From Colwellia sp. 75C3 (GTDB lineage Bacteria > Pseudomonadota > Gammaproteobacteria > Enterobacterales > Alteromonadaceae), in contig NZ_PJAU01000054.1 of the NCBI RefSeq assembly GCF_002836255.1, positions 248,001-312,000 on the forward strand: DNA of 64,000 nucleotides. The letters run 5' to 3'. Made by a program: the position numbers and the translations under genes. Under the pieces are notes generated by a model. It was not told the origin of the DNA. It did no database searches and saw only the letters and a list, made by a program, of their open reading frames with translations. Below, piece after piece: positions 17,637 through 26,685 of the stretch (position 1 is its first letter; every line of letters begins with the position of its first letter).

Positions 17637-18503
17637 ATGTTTAAACAAATAACAAATAAAAATACCCGAACTTTACTTTCCCTTATCGGCATAACTACTG
17701 CAAGTTTAACCTTTGCCAATACAGCTAATGCGACTATTGTTGAAATTAAAACATCACTCAGTACAGAAAGTATTAAAGTTAACTTGTTTGATACCACAAC
17801 TCCTGAAACGGTAGCAAACTTTCTTAACTATATAGATGATGGGCATTACACTAACTCTGTAGTTCATAGGGCCGTTCCTGATTTTATTGTACAAGGCGGT
17901 GGTTTTTCCTTTAGCGGCGAATGGCCTTTAACCGCACTAGTGCCAAATGCCCCAGTGAAAAACGAGCCTGTTTATTCTAATGTTAAAGGCACAATTGCCA
18001 TGGCGAAAAAAGGCAGCGATGTTCATAGTGCTACTAACCAATGGTTTTTTAACTTAAAAGACAATAGCAATAACTTAGATAGACAAAACGGTGGTTTTAC
18101 CGTTTTTGGTCAAATAATTGAAGGCCTTGATATAATAGAACAGGTAGCCCTACTTAAGTTATGCAATGCTGGTAGTTTAGAAGGTATTCCTATGGTGATG
18201 GAAACTAGTCAAACATGTGGTGATATGAGTGCACCTGGAATGGAAAACTTTGTTGTTATTGAACATGTAACGATTATTGATAGCTCAGAAGTAACTGACA
18301 GCGATTTAACCCCATTGAAATCAAAAGAGCCTGATAGTGATGATGATGGTGTGATAGACATAGCGGATGCTTTTCCAAGCGACCCAAATAAATATTTAAA
18401 GGAAGCTGATGCTGGAGAAGACAGTGGTGGTTCAATCACATGGTTTTCACTTGTTATGTTAGCGTTAGTATCAACGAGAAAAAAGTTATTCAAACGTAGA
18501 TAA
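17637..18503 (+). CDS. Secreted peptidyl-prolyl isomerase (cyclophilin) with GlyGly-CTERM-like tail
   Basis: 288 residues. A signal peptide (cut near ANAT, about 30) precedes a cyclophilin domain: VHRAVPDFIVQGGGF, the Ala-rich MAKKGSDVHSATNQWFFNL and GGFTVFGQI segments are family hallmarks. After it comes a calcium-binding DSDDDGVIDIADAFPSDPNKY stretch, then GGSITWFSLVMLAL and a basic end RRR-like (KKLFKRR), matching the GlyGly-CTERM sorting signal cut by rhombosortase. So it is probably exported, processed and surface-linked. The ATG at 17637 has AGG 7 nt upstream; a TTG at 17631 is less likely. Confidence 0.88.
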   Translation: MFKQITNKNTRTLLSLIGITTASLTFANTANATIVEIKTSLSTESIKVNLFDTTTPETVANFLNYIDDGHYTNSVVHRAVPDFIVQGGGFSFSGEWPLTALVPNAPVKNEPVYSNVKGTIAMAKKGSDVHSATNQWFFNLKDNSNNLDRQNGGFTVFGQIIEGLDIIEQVALLKLCNAGSLEGIPMVMETSQTCGDMSAPGMENFVVIEHVTIIDSSEVTDSDLTPLKSKEPDSDDDGVIDIADAFPSDPNKYLKEADAGEDSGGSITWFSLVMLALVSTRKKLFKRR

Positions 18504-18530
18504 ATTAACTATCCTTCAATAATAGCTAAT

Positions 18531-18572
18531 AAAAAAGCAGCGTATCACTTGGTGATATCGCTGCTTTTTTTG
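18531..18572. terminator. Bidirectional intrinsic terminator
   Basis: A long stem: AAAAAAGCAGCG pairs with CGCTGCTTTTTTT around an inner TATCAC/GTGATA stem. It serves both the cyclophilin gene and the convergent amtB gene. Confidence 0.88.
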
Positions 18573-18609
18573 TATTACTTTATCTGGTCGCTATAAAGTT
18601 ATAATACTC

Positions 18610-19890
18610 TTAACCTCTGGTAAACTCTGGGTAAGCTTCCATACCACAGTCAGAGATATCAACACCTTCATACTCTTCTTCAGCACTAACTCGAATACCG
18701 ATAATCTTCTTCAGAGCAAACCAAACAACAAAACTAGTACCAAATACCCAAACAAAGATAGTTGCTGCACCAATAAGCTGACCACTGAAACTAGACGATG
18801 AATTAGTGATTGGCACAATCATTAAACCAAAGAAGCCAACAACACCGTGTACAGAGATAGCACCGACTGGATCATCAATCTTAATTTTGTCTAATGCTAA
18901 AATGGACATCACTACAATAACGCCAGCGATAGCGCCAAAGATTGTTGCTTGTAATGGTGATGGTGTAGAAGGTTCAGCAGTAATCGCGACTAAACCGGCT
19001 AAAGCACCGTTTAAAGTCATGGTTAAATCTGCTTTTTTGAATAGTATTTTAGCGAAGATAAGTGCTGAAATGGCACCAGCCGCTGCAGCCGCGTTAGTAT
19101 TTAAAAACACCATAGCTACTGAGTTAGCACTGTTAATGTCCGCAAGTTTTAACACTGAACCACCATTAAAACCAAACCAACCCATCCATAAAATAAAGGT
19201 ACCTAATGTTGCCATAGGTAAGTTAGCACCAGGAATTGCGTTAACTTTGCCGTCTTTACCGTATTTTCCTTTACGAGCACCAAGTAATAAAACACCAGCT
19301 AATGCTGCGGAAGCACCTGCCATATGAACAATACCTGAACCAGCAAAATCAGAGAAACCTAAGTCACCTAAAGTATATAAACCAAATACTGCATCACCGT
19401 TCCAAGTCCAGCTACCTTCCATCGGATAGATAAAGCCAGTTAATACCACGGTAAATGCTAAGAAAGCCCATAATTTCATACGTTCTGCAACAGCACCTGA
19501 AACGATCGACATAGCCGTGGCAACAAAAACTACCTGGAAGAAGAAATCAGAAGCGTTTGAATAAACCGCGCCACCATCAAAGCCAGCTTCAGCCGATTCA
19601 GCCAGTACAGCACCAACAAGTGCGTCTGCGTCACTAGCACCGTCAAGCGCTATACCATTTAAGAAAATGCCACCACCGTACATAATATCGTACCCGACGA
19701 TAAGATACATGATGCAAGCGATTGCATATAACGCGACGTTTTTAGTCAAAATTTCGGTAGTGTTTTTAGCACGTACCAAGCCAGCTTCAAGCATTGAGAA
19801 GCCCGCAGCCATCCACATCACCAAAGCACCACAAATAAGAAAATAAAAAGTATCTAAAGCGTACTGTAATTGAAATATATTTTGTTCCAT
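18610..19890 (-). CDS. amtB: Ammonium transporter AmtB
   Basis: 426 residues with eleven expected membrane helices and family motifs LTGFIYPMEGSWTW, GSGIVHMAGASAALAG and LGTFILWMGWFGFNGGS; the conserved pore His residues are at MAGASAALAG and GVVGFFGL. The channel moves NH3/NH4+ inward. Three ATGs in a row occur at the start; the third (19890) is chosen because AAGGAG lies 7 nt before it. It begins 12 bp after the PII gene stop, so they are co-transcribed. PII binds AmtB to shut it when nitrogen is plentiful. Confidence 0.95.
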   Translation of the reverse strand: MEQNIFQLQYALDTFYFLICGALVMWMAAGFSMLEAGLVRAKNTTEILTKNVALYAIACIMYLIVGYDIMYGGGIFLNGIALDGASDADALVGAVLAESAEAGFDGGAVYSNASDFFFQVVFVATAMSIVSGAVAERMKLWAFLAFTVVLTGFIYPMEGSWTWNGDAVFGLYTLGDLGFSDFAGSGIVHMAGASAALAGVLLLGARKGKYGKDGKVNAIPGANLPMATLGTFILWMGWFGFNGGSVLKLADINSANSVAMVFLNTNAAAAAGAISALIFAKILFKKADLTMTLNGALAGLVAITAEPSTPSPLQATIFGAIAGVIVVMSILALDKIKIDDPVGAISVHGVVGFFGLMIVPITNSSSSFSGQLIGAATIFVWVFGTSFVVWFALKKIIGIRVSAEEEYEGVDISDCGMEAYPEFTRG

Positions 19891-19902
19891 CATCATTCTC
19901 CT

Positions 19903-20250
<348 letters not shown>

Positions 20251-20286
20251 CTAGTTATAGTTTTTATATTTCTGATAACTTGATAA

Positions 20287-20303
20287 TACAATTCATATGC
20301 CAA
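20287..20303 (-). promoter_or_regulatory. Candidate sigma-54 promoter of glnK-amtB
   Basis: On the minus strand the sequence TTGGCATATGAATTGTA has the -24 GG and, ten bases later, GT in place of the usual GC at -12. It is 46 bp before the glnK ATG, a fitting distance. The -12 deviation lowers the certainty. Confidence 0.5.
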
Positions 20304-20364
20304 TATAAATTTATGTTATTAAACATGATGTTGAGGTGGGTTGGATAAATTAGAATAACAAGAT

Positions 20365-20381
20365 CGCACCAAGCTAGTGCG
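20365..20381. promoter_or_regulatory. Candidate NtrC binding site
   Basis: CGCAC-N7-GTGCG, close to the NtrC consensus TGCAC-N7-GTGCA, about 65-80 bp upstream of the sigma-54-like promoter, where an enhancer site would be expected. Nearby GTGCA copies may form a second, weaker site. Confidence 0.5.
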
Positions 20382-20529
20382 CAGAATGATTTCGCACAGT
20401 GCATCTGGTGCAATGCACTATCGATAAATTACAGGGAGTATTTCCTGAGTTATAAGCCAGCTATTAAAGTCTAGGAAGGCTGCTATTAGCTTTACTCGGA
20501 CTTCGCTTGCACAGGATATTAAGAACGCT

Positions 20530-21273
20530 TTATTTTAAACAAAAACGTCTATATAAATGTGAATTTTTTTGCGTGGAATATTTAGGGTTAAATTTAAGCT
20601 GACTACATAACAGTTTTTCTCTGTTGATACTCTTAGCGAACTGAAGTACTTGGCGCAATACTTTAGGTTGCTTTGTTGCTACTGCAAATTGTTTAAATAA
20701 CAACTCACGTTCCGGGCCTGATAATACCGACCAATTTAATAACCACACTTGTATAGTACCAACGGTCACTAAATCGATGTATGGCCCTGTCGACAGCGCC
20801 TCAGTAATATAGTATTTGGTCTGCTGGTTATAGCCATGTAATAAATTATTCAATCGCAGTAAATCAACCCAAGGATCAGACCATAATGGTCTTAGCTGAG
20901 TTGCTAATAAATACCATTGATTTATTTCTGCTAATTTGTCTTTGTCTTCAAAGCCCATATCAACACCCCAATGCATTATCCGTCCTACCATGTGAACGTA
21001 ATGTGGATGCGTAGGATCTAACGACTGTGCTTTTTTAATCGCTGTTAATGCCTGCTGGTATTCGGCTTTATCTTCTATCGTTTTTTTCTTTGCCCAATCA
21101 TTTAATGAAAACTCAGCATTAAAATACCAAGCATTAGCAACACCTCTGCTAAAACTCGCGGATAAACAATACAAGGTAATGAGTATTAAGAAAGCCAGAG
21201 CAGCATAATGCAGCGGCTTATTGCCGAATAAAAAGCCGAATAGAGAATGTGGTGACGCTGATGAAGAACTCAT
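20530..21273 (-). CDS. VpsP-type polysaccharide biosynthesis protein
   Basis: 247 residues with one N-terminal membrane helix (HYAALAFLILITLYCLSASF, about 17-36) and then TPR-like helical segments (LDPTHPHYVHMVGRIMHWG). It resembles VpsP of Vibrio and Shewanella exopolysaccharide loci. It is the last gene of the minus-strand polysaccharide block, after a 690-bp REP array that separates it from the PHP phosphatase gene. The protein lies in the periplasm with a single anchor; its biochemical role is unknown. Confidence 0.75.
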   Translation of the reverse strand: MSSSSASPHSLFGFLFGNKPLHYAALAFLILITLYCLSASFSRGVANAWYFNAEFSLNDWAKKKTIEDKAEYQQALTAIKKAQSLDPTHPHYVHMVGRIMHWGVDMGFEDKDKLAEINQWYLLATQLRPLWSDPWVDLLRLNNLLHGYNQQTKYYITEALSTGPYIDLVTVGTIQVWLLNWSVLSGPERELLFKQFAVATKQPKVLRQVLQFAKSINREKLLCSQLKFNPKYSTQKNSHLYRRFCLK

Positions 21274-21301
21274 ATGAGACCTGTAAATTTAATCTAACTA
21301 A

Positions 21302-21958
21302 ACAAAAAGTCGGGCGTAAACACCCTCCTACAATGCCTACCTGTAAGAGCTGGCTTGTAGGAACAGGCTTTAGCCGTGAACATCACTTCGAAACAAACAT
21401 TCGGGCGTAAACACCCTCCTACAATGCCTACCTGTAAGAGTTGGCTTGTAGGAACAGGCTTTAGCCGTGAACATCACTTCGAAAAAAAAACTCGGGCGTA
21501 AACCCCCTCCTACAATGCGTACCTGTAAGAGTTGGCTTGTAGGAACAGGCTTTAGCCGTGAACATCACTAACTAAACAAAAATTCGGGCGTAAACACCCT
21601 CCTACAATGCGTACCTGTAGGAGCTGGCTTGTAGGGACAGGCTTTAGCCGTGAACCTAACTTCGAAACAAAAATTCGGGCGTAAACACCCTCCTACAATG
21701 CGTACCTGTAGGAGCTGGCTTGTAGGAACAGGCTTTAGCCGTGAACATCACTTCGAAAAAAAATTCGGGCGTAAACACCCTCCTACAATGCGTACCTGTA
21801 GGAGCTGGCTTGTAGGAACAGGCTTTAGCCGTGAACATCACTTCGAAAAAAATTCGGGCGTAAACACCCTCCTACAATGCGTACCTGTAGGAACAGGCTT
21901 TAGCCGTGAACATCACTTCGAAAAAAATTCGGGCGTAAACACCCTCCTACAGTGTGTT
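21302..21958. repeat. Tandem REP/BIME array, eight units of about 90 bp
   Basis: Seven nearly full units and one partial, starting near 21310, 21401, 21492, 21584, 21675, 21767, 21855 and 21929. Each unit combines CGGGCGTAAACACCCTCCTA with an opposed GTAGGAGCTGGCTTGTAGGA and a GGCTTTAGCC hairpin, joined by a CACTTCGAAAAAA-type linker. Units differ by few bases; the seventh lacks 18 bp. There is no spacer variety, so it is not CRISPR. It lies between the VpsP and PHP phosphatase genes and ends 10 bp before the latter's stop. Confidence 0.93.
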
Positions 21959-21967
21959 TCTGGACCA

Positions 21968-22699
21968 TCACTTTTTAACAAACAAGCTAGCGGTAATATT
22001 ATAAGGATTGTCGTAAAACAATTGTTGCGATTTTTCTTCACCAAATATCGCCGTAATTTTACTTCTGGCGGCACCTAACAAAGGCGGTCTTCTTTTAAGA
22101 TTATGTGCATCACTAGCAATAATGTTAACAAAACCTTGCTCGATATAACTTAAAGCAAGCGCTTGGCATTCATCACCAAAACCTCCGGTAATAGAAGCAG
22201 CTGTCACTTGAAACCAGCAACCTAAATCAACAAAGGTCTTAATCTTGTTGGGTGATTTTAATAAATCACGATTACGTTCAGGGTGAGCAATAACAGGGGT
22301 AATATTTTTTTTAAGTAAATGTTTAACTAAAATATCACTGCCCGCAGGAATATGACTGTGAGGAAACTCAAGCAACATAAACTGTTGATTATTATAGCTA
22401 CCGTATAAAGGCAATTGCTTATTAGCAAGCAAGGATATAATCTCAGAATCTAGCCTTACTTCAGCGGCATAAGCTAATTCAACCTGAATTTTTTCTTTAT
22501 CTACTGCTTGCTGTAAAGCTAAAAAAGACGACTCAATCACCGATAAATAATTATCAAAGCGGCCAAAGTGCAAATGTGGCGTAACAACAATACGCTTTAC
22601 GCCATCTTCCACCGCTAAATTAATTAAAGCGAGTGCTTCAGCCATATCTTTAGCACCATCATCGATACCGGGTAAAATATGGCAATGAATATCTATCAT
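21968..22699 (-). CDS. PHP-domain tyrosine-protein phosphatase (CapC/CpsB/YwqE family)
   Basis: 243 residues. The start MIDIHCHILPGIDDGA has the metal-binding HxH of PHP phosphatases; VVTPHLHFG, IAHPERN and IIASDAHN supply the other His/Asp ligands. Such enzymes remove phosphate from the tyrosine-rich tail of the Wzc-type kinase and so control polymer length and export. It follows the kinase gene by 34 bp on the same strand, which supports that pairing. The 3' end touches the REP array. Confidence 0.9.
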   Translation of the reverse strand: MIDIHCHILPGIDDGAKDMAEALALINLAVEDGVKRIVVTPHLHFGRFDNYLSVIESSFLALQQAVDKEKIQVELAYAAEVRLDSEIISLLANKQLPLYGSYNNQQFMLLEFPHSHIPAGSDILVKHLLKKNITPVIAHPERNRDLLKSPNKIKTFVDLGCWFQVTAASITGGFGDECQALALSYIEQGFVNIIASDAHNLKRRPPLLGAARSKITAIFGEEKSQQLFYDNPYNITASLFVKK

Positions 22700-22733
22700 G
22701 TATTAGTGATCCATCTATTGTTGAAAAGGCTGA

Positions 22734-24935
22734 TTAACTCTCTTTTTCATTACCGTAAGTATAATCAGTGTAATAGCCGTGATAATAATCGTGAGAAGCC
22801 ACTTTTCTAGTATCAACTTGACTCAATACCACACCCGCTATATTGGCATTTAGATTAATTAACCTTCCCATTGAATCTTGAACAGCACCTATACGAGTAT
22901 CATCACTTTTAACAACATATATCACCGCATCTGCTTGCTGAGCAATAACTAAAGAGTCACTGACTGCTTGTACGGGTGGGGTATCAATAATAATACGATC
23001 GTAAGATTCTTTAAGCTGCGCTAATACCTCAGCAAATCTCGGTGACAATAATAATTCAAGCGGATTAGAAGGGATCTGGCCACAAGGCATCACCGTTAAC
23101 CCTGATTTATCATCATAATAAATACAATCATCAAACTGCTCGGTACCGGCAATTAAATTACTTAAACCAGGATGATAAGGTGGAATATTAAAACGCTTAC
23201 ATATACTTGGTTTACGCATATCTGCATCAATCAAAATGGTTTTTTCAACTTGTGCTAAAGAAAAAGCCAAATTGGTTGAAGTCGTTGTTTTACCTTCACC
23301 AGGTACAGTCGAGGTTATTTCAATAACCTTAGAGCCTTTGTCCAACTGCGTTAGAACAAAACTAGTACGAAGTGTCCGTACTGATTCTGCAAACTTACGA
23401 GCACCCTCTTCAAAAAAGTAATGCTGATTTAACTGTTCATTTTTATTCAACACCACTAAAGGTAATAAACCTAACATACGTTGTGATAATTTATTTTCAA
23501 TATCCGCTGAAGACTTAAAGGTATCGTTCAATGCTTCAATAACAAAAGCTAAAACAACCGCAAAACCAAAACTTGCAACAAAGGCCAGTGCCACTATCAA
23601 GCTCTTTATCGGCTTAATAGGTTCAATTGGCGTAAAAGCACGGTCAGTAAAACGAGCAACTACTGCATTAAAATCACTGGTTATTTCAGTCTCTTTAGAT
23701 CGCGATAAGAAAGTATCAAACAAGTTACGGTTTGTTTGTACTTCACGCTTTAGTTTACGGTACTCATTTTCTTTACCGGTAATAAGTTGATACTGTTCAC
23801 GAATTAAGCTTAACTCTTGCTGTAAAGCGATTACATTAGCTTGTGAAGTTTTCACTTCTTTTTCAATACCATTAACCAGTGAATAAACTTGTTTACTCAG
23901 GTTTCTGCTAACCGTTGCCAGTTCAGCTTTAACCGCAATCATTTTAGGGTGCTTAATACCGTAGACTTGGCTTAACTCACTAACACGTCGTTCAGCTGAT
24001 ACCACTTCTTTTTTCACATCTTGAATAACATTGTGTGAGGTAATAGCGGTTATACTGCCTAAACGTTCTAAATCATTTCTGCCATATTCATTAATAACAC
24101 GCATTATGCTTTGCAGTTGATTTCTCTCATTACGGGCAATCACCAATTGTTGTGCAGTTTGCTCTAGCTCTTTGGTAACAAGACCTACCACACCTTGAAC
24201 ATCGATGAGGTTTTCCTGCTCACGGTAAGCTTGTAATTGGTCTTCAGATTCATCTAAGCCGATACGTAGATCAGACAAACGTTCATTAAGCCAGCCTGCT
24301 GCTTTTTGAGTTACCCCCATCTTAGCTGTCATGTGGTTTTCAATATAAACTTCACCCACAGCATTAGCGACAGCAGCAGCTAATTTGGGATCTTCGGCTT
24401 CAAATGAAATGCTAACCAATTGCGTTTTTCTAATCGGTGAAATTGAAAGCCGACTTGAAAATACTTTCACAAAACGCTGCACCTCTTGTTCAGCTAAATC
24501 ACTTTCACTTAGCGTAATAACACTATTTTTTGGTAAAAAAGGTAAACTTTCTTTAACAAATATTTTAAAACGGGCAAGCGCTGAAGGTGGTTTGTTAAAT
24601 TCAGGCTGTTCAATTAAATTTAACTTTTTAATAACTTTTTTAGCAATCGCTTGCGATTTTAGTATTTCAAACTGGGTTAAATAATACTCTTTTCTACCCG
24701 AGTCTAACCCCATCACTTCTTGAAAATTTACCGCCTGCGCTTGCTCTGCTTCTATCAACAAGGTTGCTGTCGCTTTATAAACAGGTGTCATTTTCATGGC
24801 AACAATACCAGCAAAAATAGCTATGAATAGCGCAAAAAAGAACACCTTGAATTTATATTTATTTAAAATTGCAAAGTATTGTCGTAAATCTATGACTTCT
24901 TCTTGCACTTTAGCTTTACTATCTAGTTCCATCAT
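22734..24935 (-). CDS. wzc: Wzc-type polysaccharide co-polymerase and BY-kinase
   Basis: 733 residues. A Wzz-type chain-length domain lies between two membrane helices (about 30-50 and 440-460), with long coiled coils between them. The cytosolic kinase domain carries Walker A TVPGEGKTTT (about 543), Walker A' ILIDADMRKP and Walker B IIIDTPP. The tail is Tyr-rich (HDYYHGYYTDYTYG), the autophosphorylation cluster. It controls chain length and export with the Wza-like protein encoded directly upstream. The start is ATG 24935; a GTG at 24941 abuts the previous stop and is an alternative. Confidence 0.92.
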   Translation of the reverse strand: MMELDSKAKVQEEVIDLRQYFAILNKYKFKVFFFALFIAIFAGIVAMKMTPVYKATATLLIEAEQAQAVNFQEVMGLDSGRKEYYLTQFEILKSQAIAKKVIKKLNLIEQPEFNKPPSALARFKIFVKESLPFLPKNSVITLSESDLAEQEVQRFVKVFSSRLSISPIRKTQLVSISFEAEDPKLAAAVANAVGEVYIENHMTAKMGVTQKAAGWLNERLSDLRIGLDESEDQLQAYREQENLIDVQGVVGLVTKELEQTAQQLVIARNERNQLQSIMRVINEYGRNDLERLGSITAITSHNVIQDVKKEVVSAERRVSELSQVYGIKHPKMIAVKAELATVSRNLSKQVYSLVNGIEKEVKTSQANVIALQQELSLIREQYQLITGKENEYRKLKREVQTNRNLFDTFLSRSKETEITSDFNAVVARFTDRAFTPIEPIKPIKSLIVALAFVASFGFAVVLAFVIEALNDTFKSSADIENKLSQRMLGLLPLVVLNKNEQLNQHYFFEEGARKFAESVRTLRTSFVLTQLDKGSKVIEITSTVPGEGKTTTSTNLAFSLAQVEKTILIDADMRKPSICKRFNIPPYHPGLSNLIAGTEQFDDCIYYDDKSGLTVMPCGQIPSNPLELLLSPRFAEVLAQLKESYDRIIIDTPPVQAVSDSLVIAQQADAVIYVVKSDDTRIGAVQDSMGRLINLNANIAGVVLSQVDTRKVASHDYYHGYYTDYTYGNEKES

Positions 24936-24941
24936 TATCAC

Positions 24942-25472
24942 TTAGAAAAATCGTTGTTCAATTGTAATAGTATCGCCAGCAGATACCTGTGTACTTAGGC
25001 TTGCGTTAAGTTGATTGTTTTTATCATGTTCTTTGAATAAAAATATCTTCTCTTTCGAAGCGCGTTCGGTTAAACCGCCAGCTAAAGCAATGGCTTGGTT
25101 AATGGTCATACCCGGATGATAATCATAATCACCAGGATTTTTAACCTCACCATGTATATAAAAAGGCCTATATTCAAGTACTTGTGCTGCTACATTAGGG
25201 CTTATTAAATAATCCCCTTTTAAACCTTTTAACACCAGTTGCTCAACCTGTTTAACCGTCAAACCTTTTACCGTAATTTCCCCTAAAAAGGGGTAATTAA
25301 TTTTACCGCTATTGCCTAATAGGGCAGTAACGGTGAGTTCATCTTGGCCATAGACTTTTATTTCTATTTTGTCACCAGGGCCAAGTCGGTATTCATCAAG
25401 TGCAAATACCGGCCCAGAAATAATCCCATTAACAGTGAGAAACAGAACCAATAACAAAATAGATTTAGTCAC
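24942..25472 (-). CDS. Short Wza-type polysaccharide export protein
   Basis: 176 residues with a signal peptide (cut near VFA, 24), a polysaccharide export (Poly_export) domain starting DEYRLGPGDKIEIKVYGQDEL, and an SLBB-type beta-grasp segment (FYIHGEVKNPGDYDYHPGM). There is no lipobox Cys and no C-terminal membrane helix of the kind E. coli Wza (379 residues) uses to cross the outer membrane. It probably works with the beta-barrel protein encoded just upstream, as short Wza homologues do in Vibrio-type loci. Confidence 0.88.
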   Translation of the reverse strand: MTKSILLLVLFLTVNGIISGPVFALDEYRLGPGDKIEIKVYGQDELTVTALLGNSGKINYPFLGEITVKGLTVKQVEQLVLKGLKGDYLISPNVAAQVLEYRPFYIHGEVKNPGDYDYHPGMTINQAIALAGGLTERASKEKIFLFKEHDKNNQLNASLSTQVSAGDTITIEQRFF

Positions 25473-25481
25473 GTAACGTCC

Positions 25482-26672
25482 TTACATTGAAAAGCTAAAG
25501 TTTAAGCCAACAACATTTTTATCAAAGATTAAATCTTCAACCGTTGAATCTTTACTTGATACATCAACAAAAGCAGAAACATCAACCCATCGTGTTAACT
25601 CATAGTTTATTGATACTGACAAAGTAGTAGTATCATCAGTTCTTGTTACACCGCTATAGTCATCATTAGCAAGTGAAGCACTCACCTTTGATGATAAATT
25701 ATGGCTCCAACTGTGCATCCAACCCAGTGAGTAGCTGGTCGCGTTAATGTAATCACCAACGGTATCGGTATCTCTTGCCGCACGAGATGTATCAAAACTA
25801 ATACTTGAATAAGTCAATGGCTGCCATTGCACACCTGCTTGCCAACTTAAACCGGTAAAGTTTTCACGACCTTGTTCAGTAAAGTCTTTTTCTTGATAAC
25901 CTAATTTAACATTACCGGAAGTTAACGCCGTTACTTCCCACTTTATCCCAGCTAAAGCACGGTAATCATCAGAATCTCTACGCGTATCACCAGCGGCTAC
26001 ATGTTGGTAGCGAATAGCATCGCGATAGACTTCAACAAACAAATCAGTTGCTGCATGAGTATTATAGAAAAAGGTTGAACCTAATTTTATTGAATCAAAA
26101 TCGTTAACCTGAGTAACTGAAGTAAAGTTACGATAAGCCTTATTGTAATACTTGGCATCAAACGCTATACGCGCAGCAGTACTTAACGCGCCAAACTCAT
26201 AAGTTAACGCAGCTGTTTGATCTGCATATTCAAGCGGTTCAGAAATTGTGTCAGCTGAGCCCTCAGCCAAGCCAGTACCACGAGCCTCCGTTATTGTATT
26301 TGCCATTAAAGCAATATCAAATCGGTGTTTAGAAGATGGCTCTAAATGACTATTAAAAGCTACATTGGCATCTAAAAAATTATCATCAGAGCTAGATAAA
26401 TAAGTACCTGATTTAAGGCCAATATCAAAGCTGTACAGGTTAACACCATCGTTTAATGTAAAGTTAAGTGCAGGGTCTACATTAACAATAGCGCTACCAG
26501 TTTCATCTGTATCAGTACTAAAAATATTATCGTCATATTTTATACCAGTATTTAGCGTAGGGTTTACGGTTACACCGTTATCTAACGTTATCCCCTTCGA
26601 TTGCTCAGCAAAAGCTGTATTTGATATTGCTGCTGTAATTGCAATGGCTAAAGTTGTGTTTTTCATTTTCAT
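25482..26672 (-). CDS. Outer-membrane beta-barrel protein of the export system (BBP2_2-like)
   Basis: 396 residues. A signal peptide (MKMKNTTLAIAITAAISNTAFA) precedes a barrel of many amphipathic strands that ends in an aromatic residue pattern (VGLNFSFSM). This is the length and look of the VpsM/CpsE-like barrels that accompany short Wza homologues. It lies 9 bp upstream of the wza-like gene and 13 bp downstream of the initiating transferase gene, so one transcript is likely. The barrel presumably forms the outer-membrane exit or a secretion channel. Confidence 0.8.
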   Translation of the reverse strand: MKMKNTTLAIAITAAISNTAFAEQSKGITLDNGVTVNPTLNTGIKYDDNIFSTDTDETGSAIVNVDPALNFTLNDGVNLYSFDIGLKSGTYLSSSDDNFLDANVAFNSHLEPSSKHRFDIALMANTITEARGTGLAEGSADTISEPLEYADQTAALTYEFGALSTAARIAFDAKYYNKAYRNFTSVTQVNDFDSIKLGSTFFYNTHAATDLFVEVYRDAIRYQHVAAGDTRRDSDDYRALAGIKWEVTALTSGNVKLGYQEKDFTEQGRENFTGLSWQAGVQWQPLTYSSISFDTSRAARDTDTVGDYINATSYSLGWMHSWSHNLSSKVSASLANDDYSGVTRTDDTTTLSVSINYELTRWVDVSAFVDVSSKDSTVEDLIFDKNVVGLNFSFSM

Positions 26673-26685
26673 TTCCCTTTTTCTT

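Noticed and set aside
21302-21958. Possible CRISPR array
   Set aside because: Units are about 90 bp, hold inverted repeats and have no variable spacers; no cas genes are near.
21650-22078. Plus-strand open frame of 142 residues in the REP array
   Set aside because: Its product repeats the same peptide because the frame runs through tandem REP units; no coding signature or RBS.
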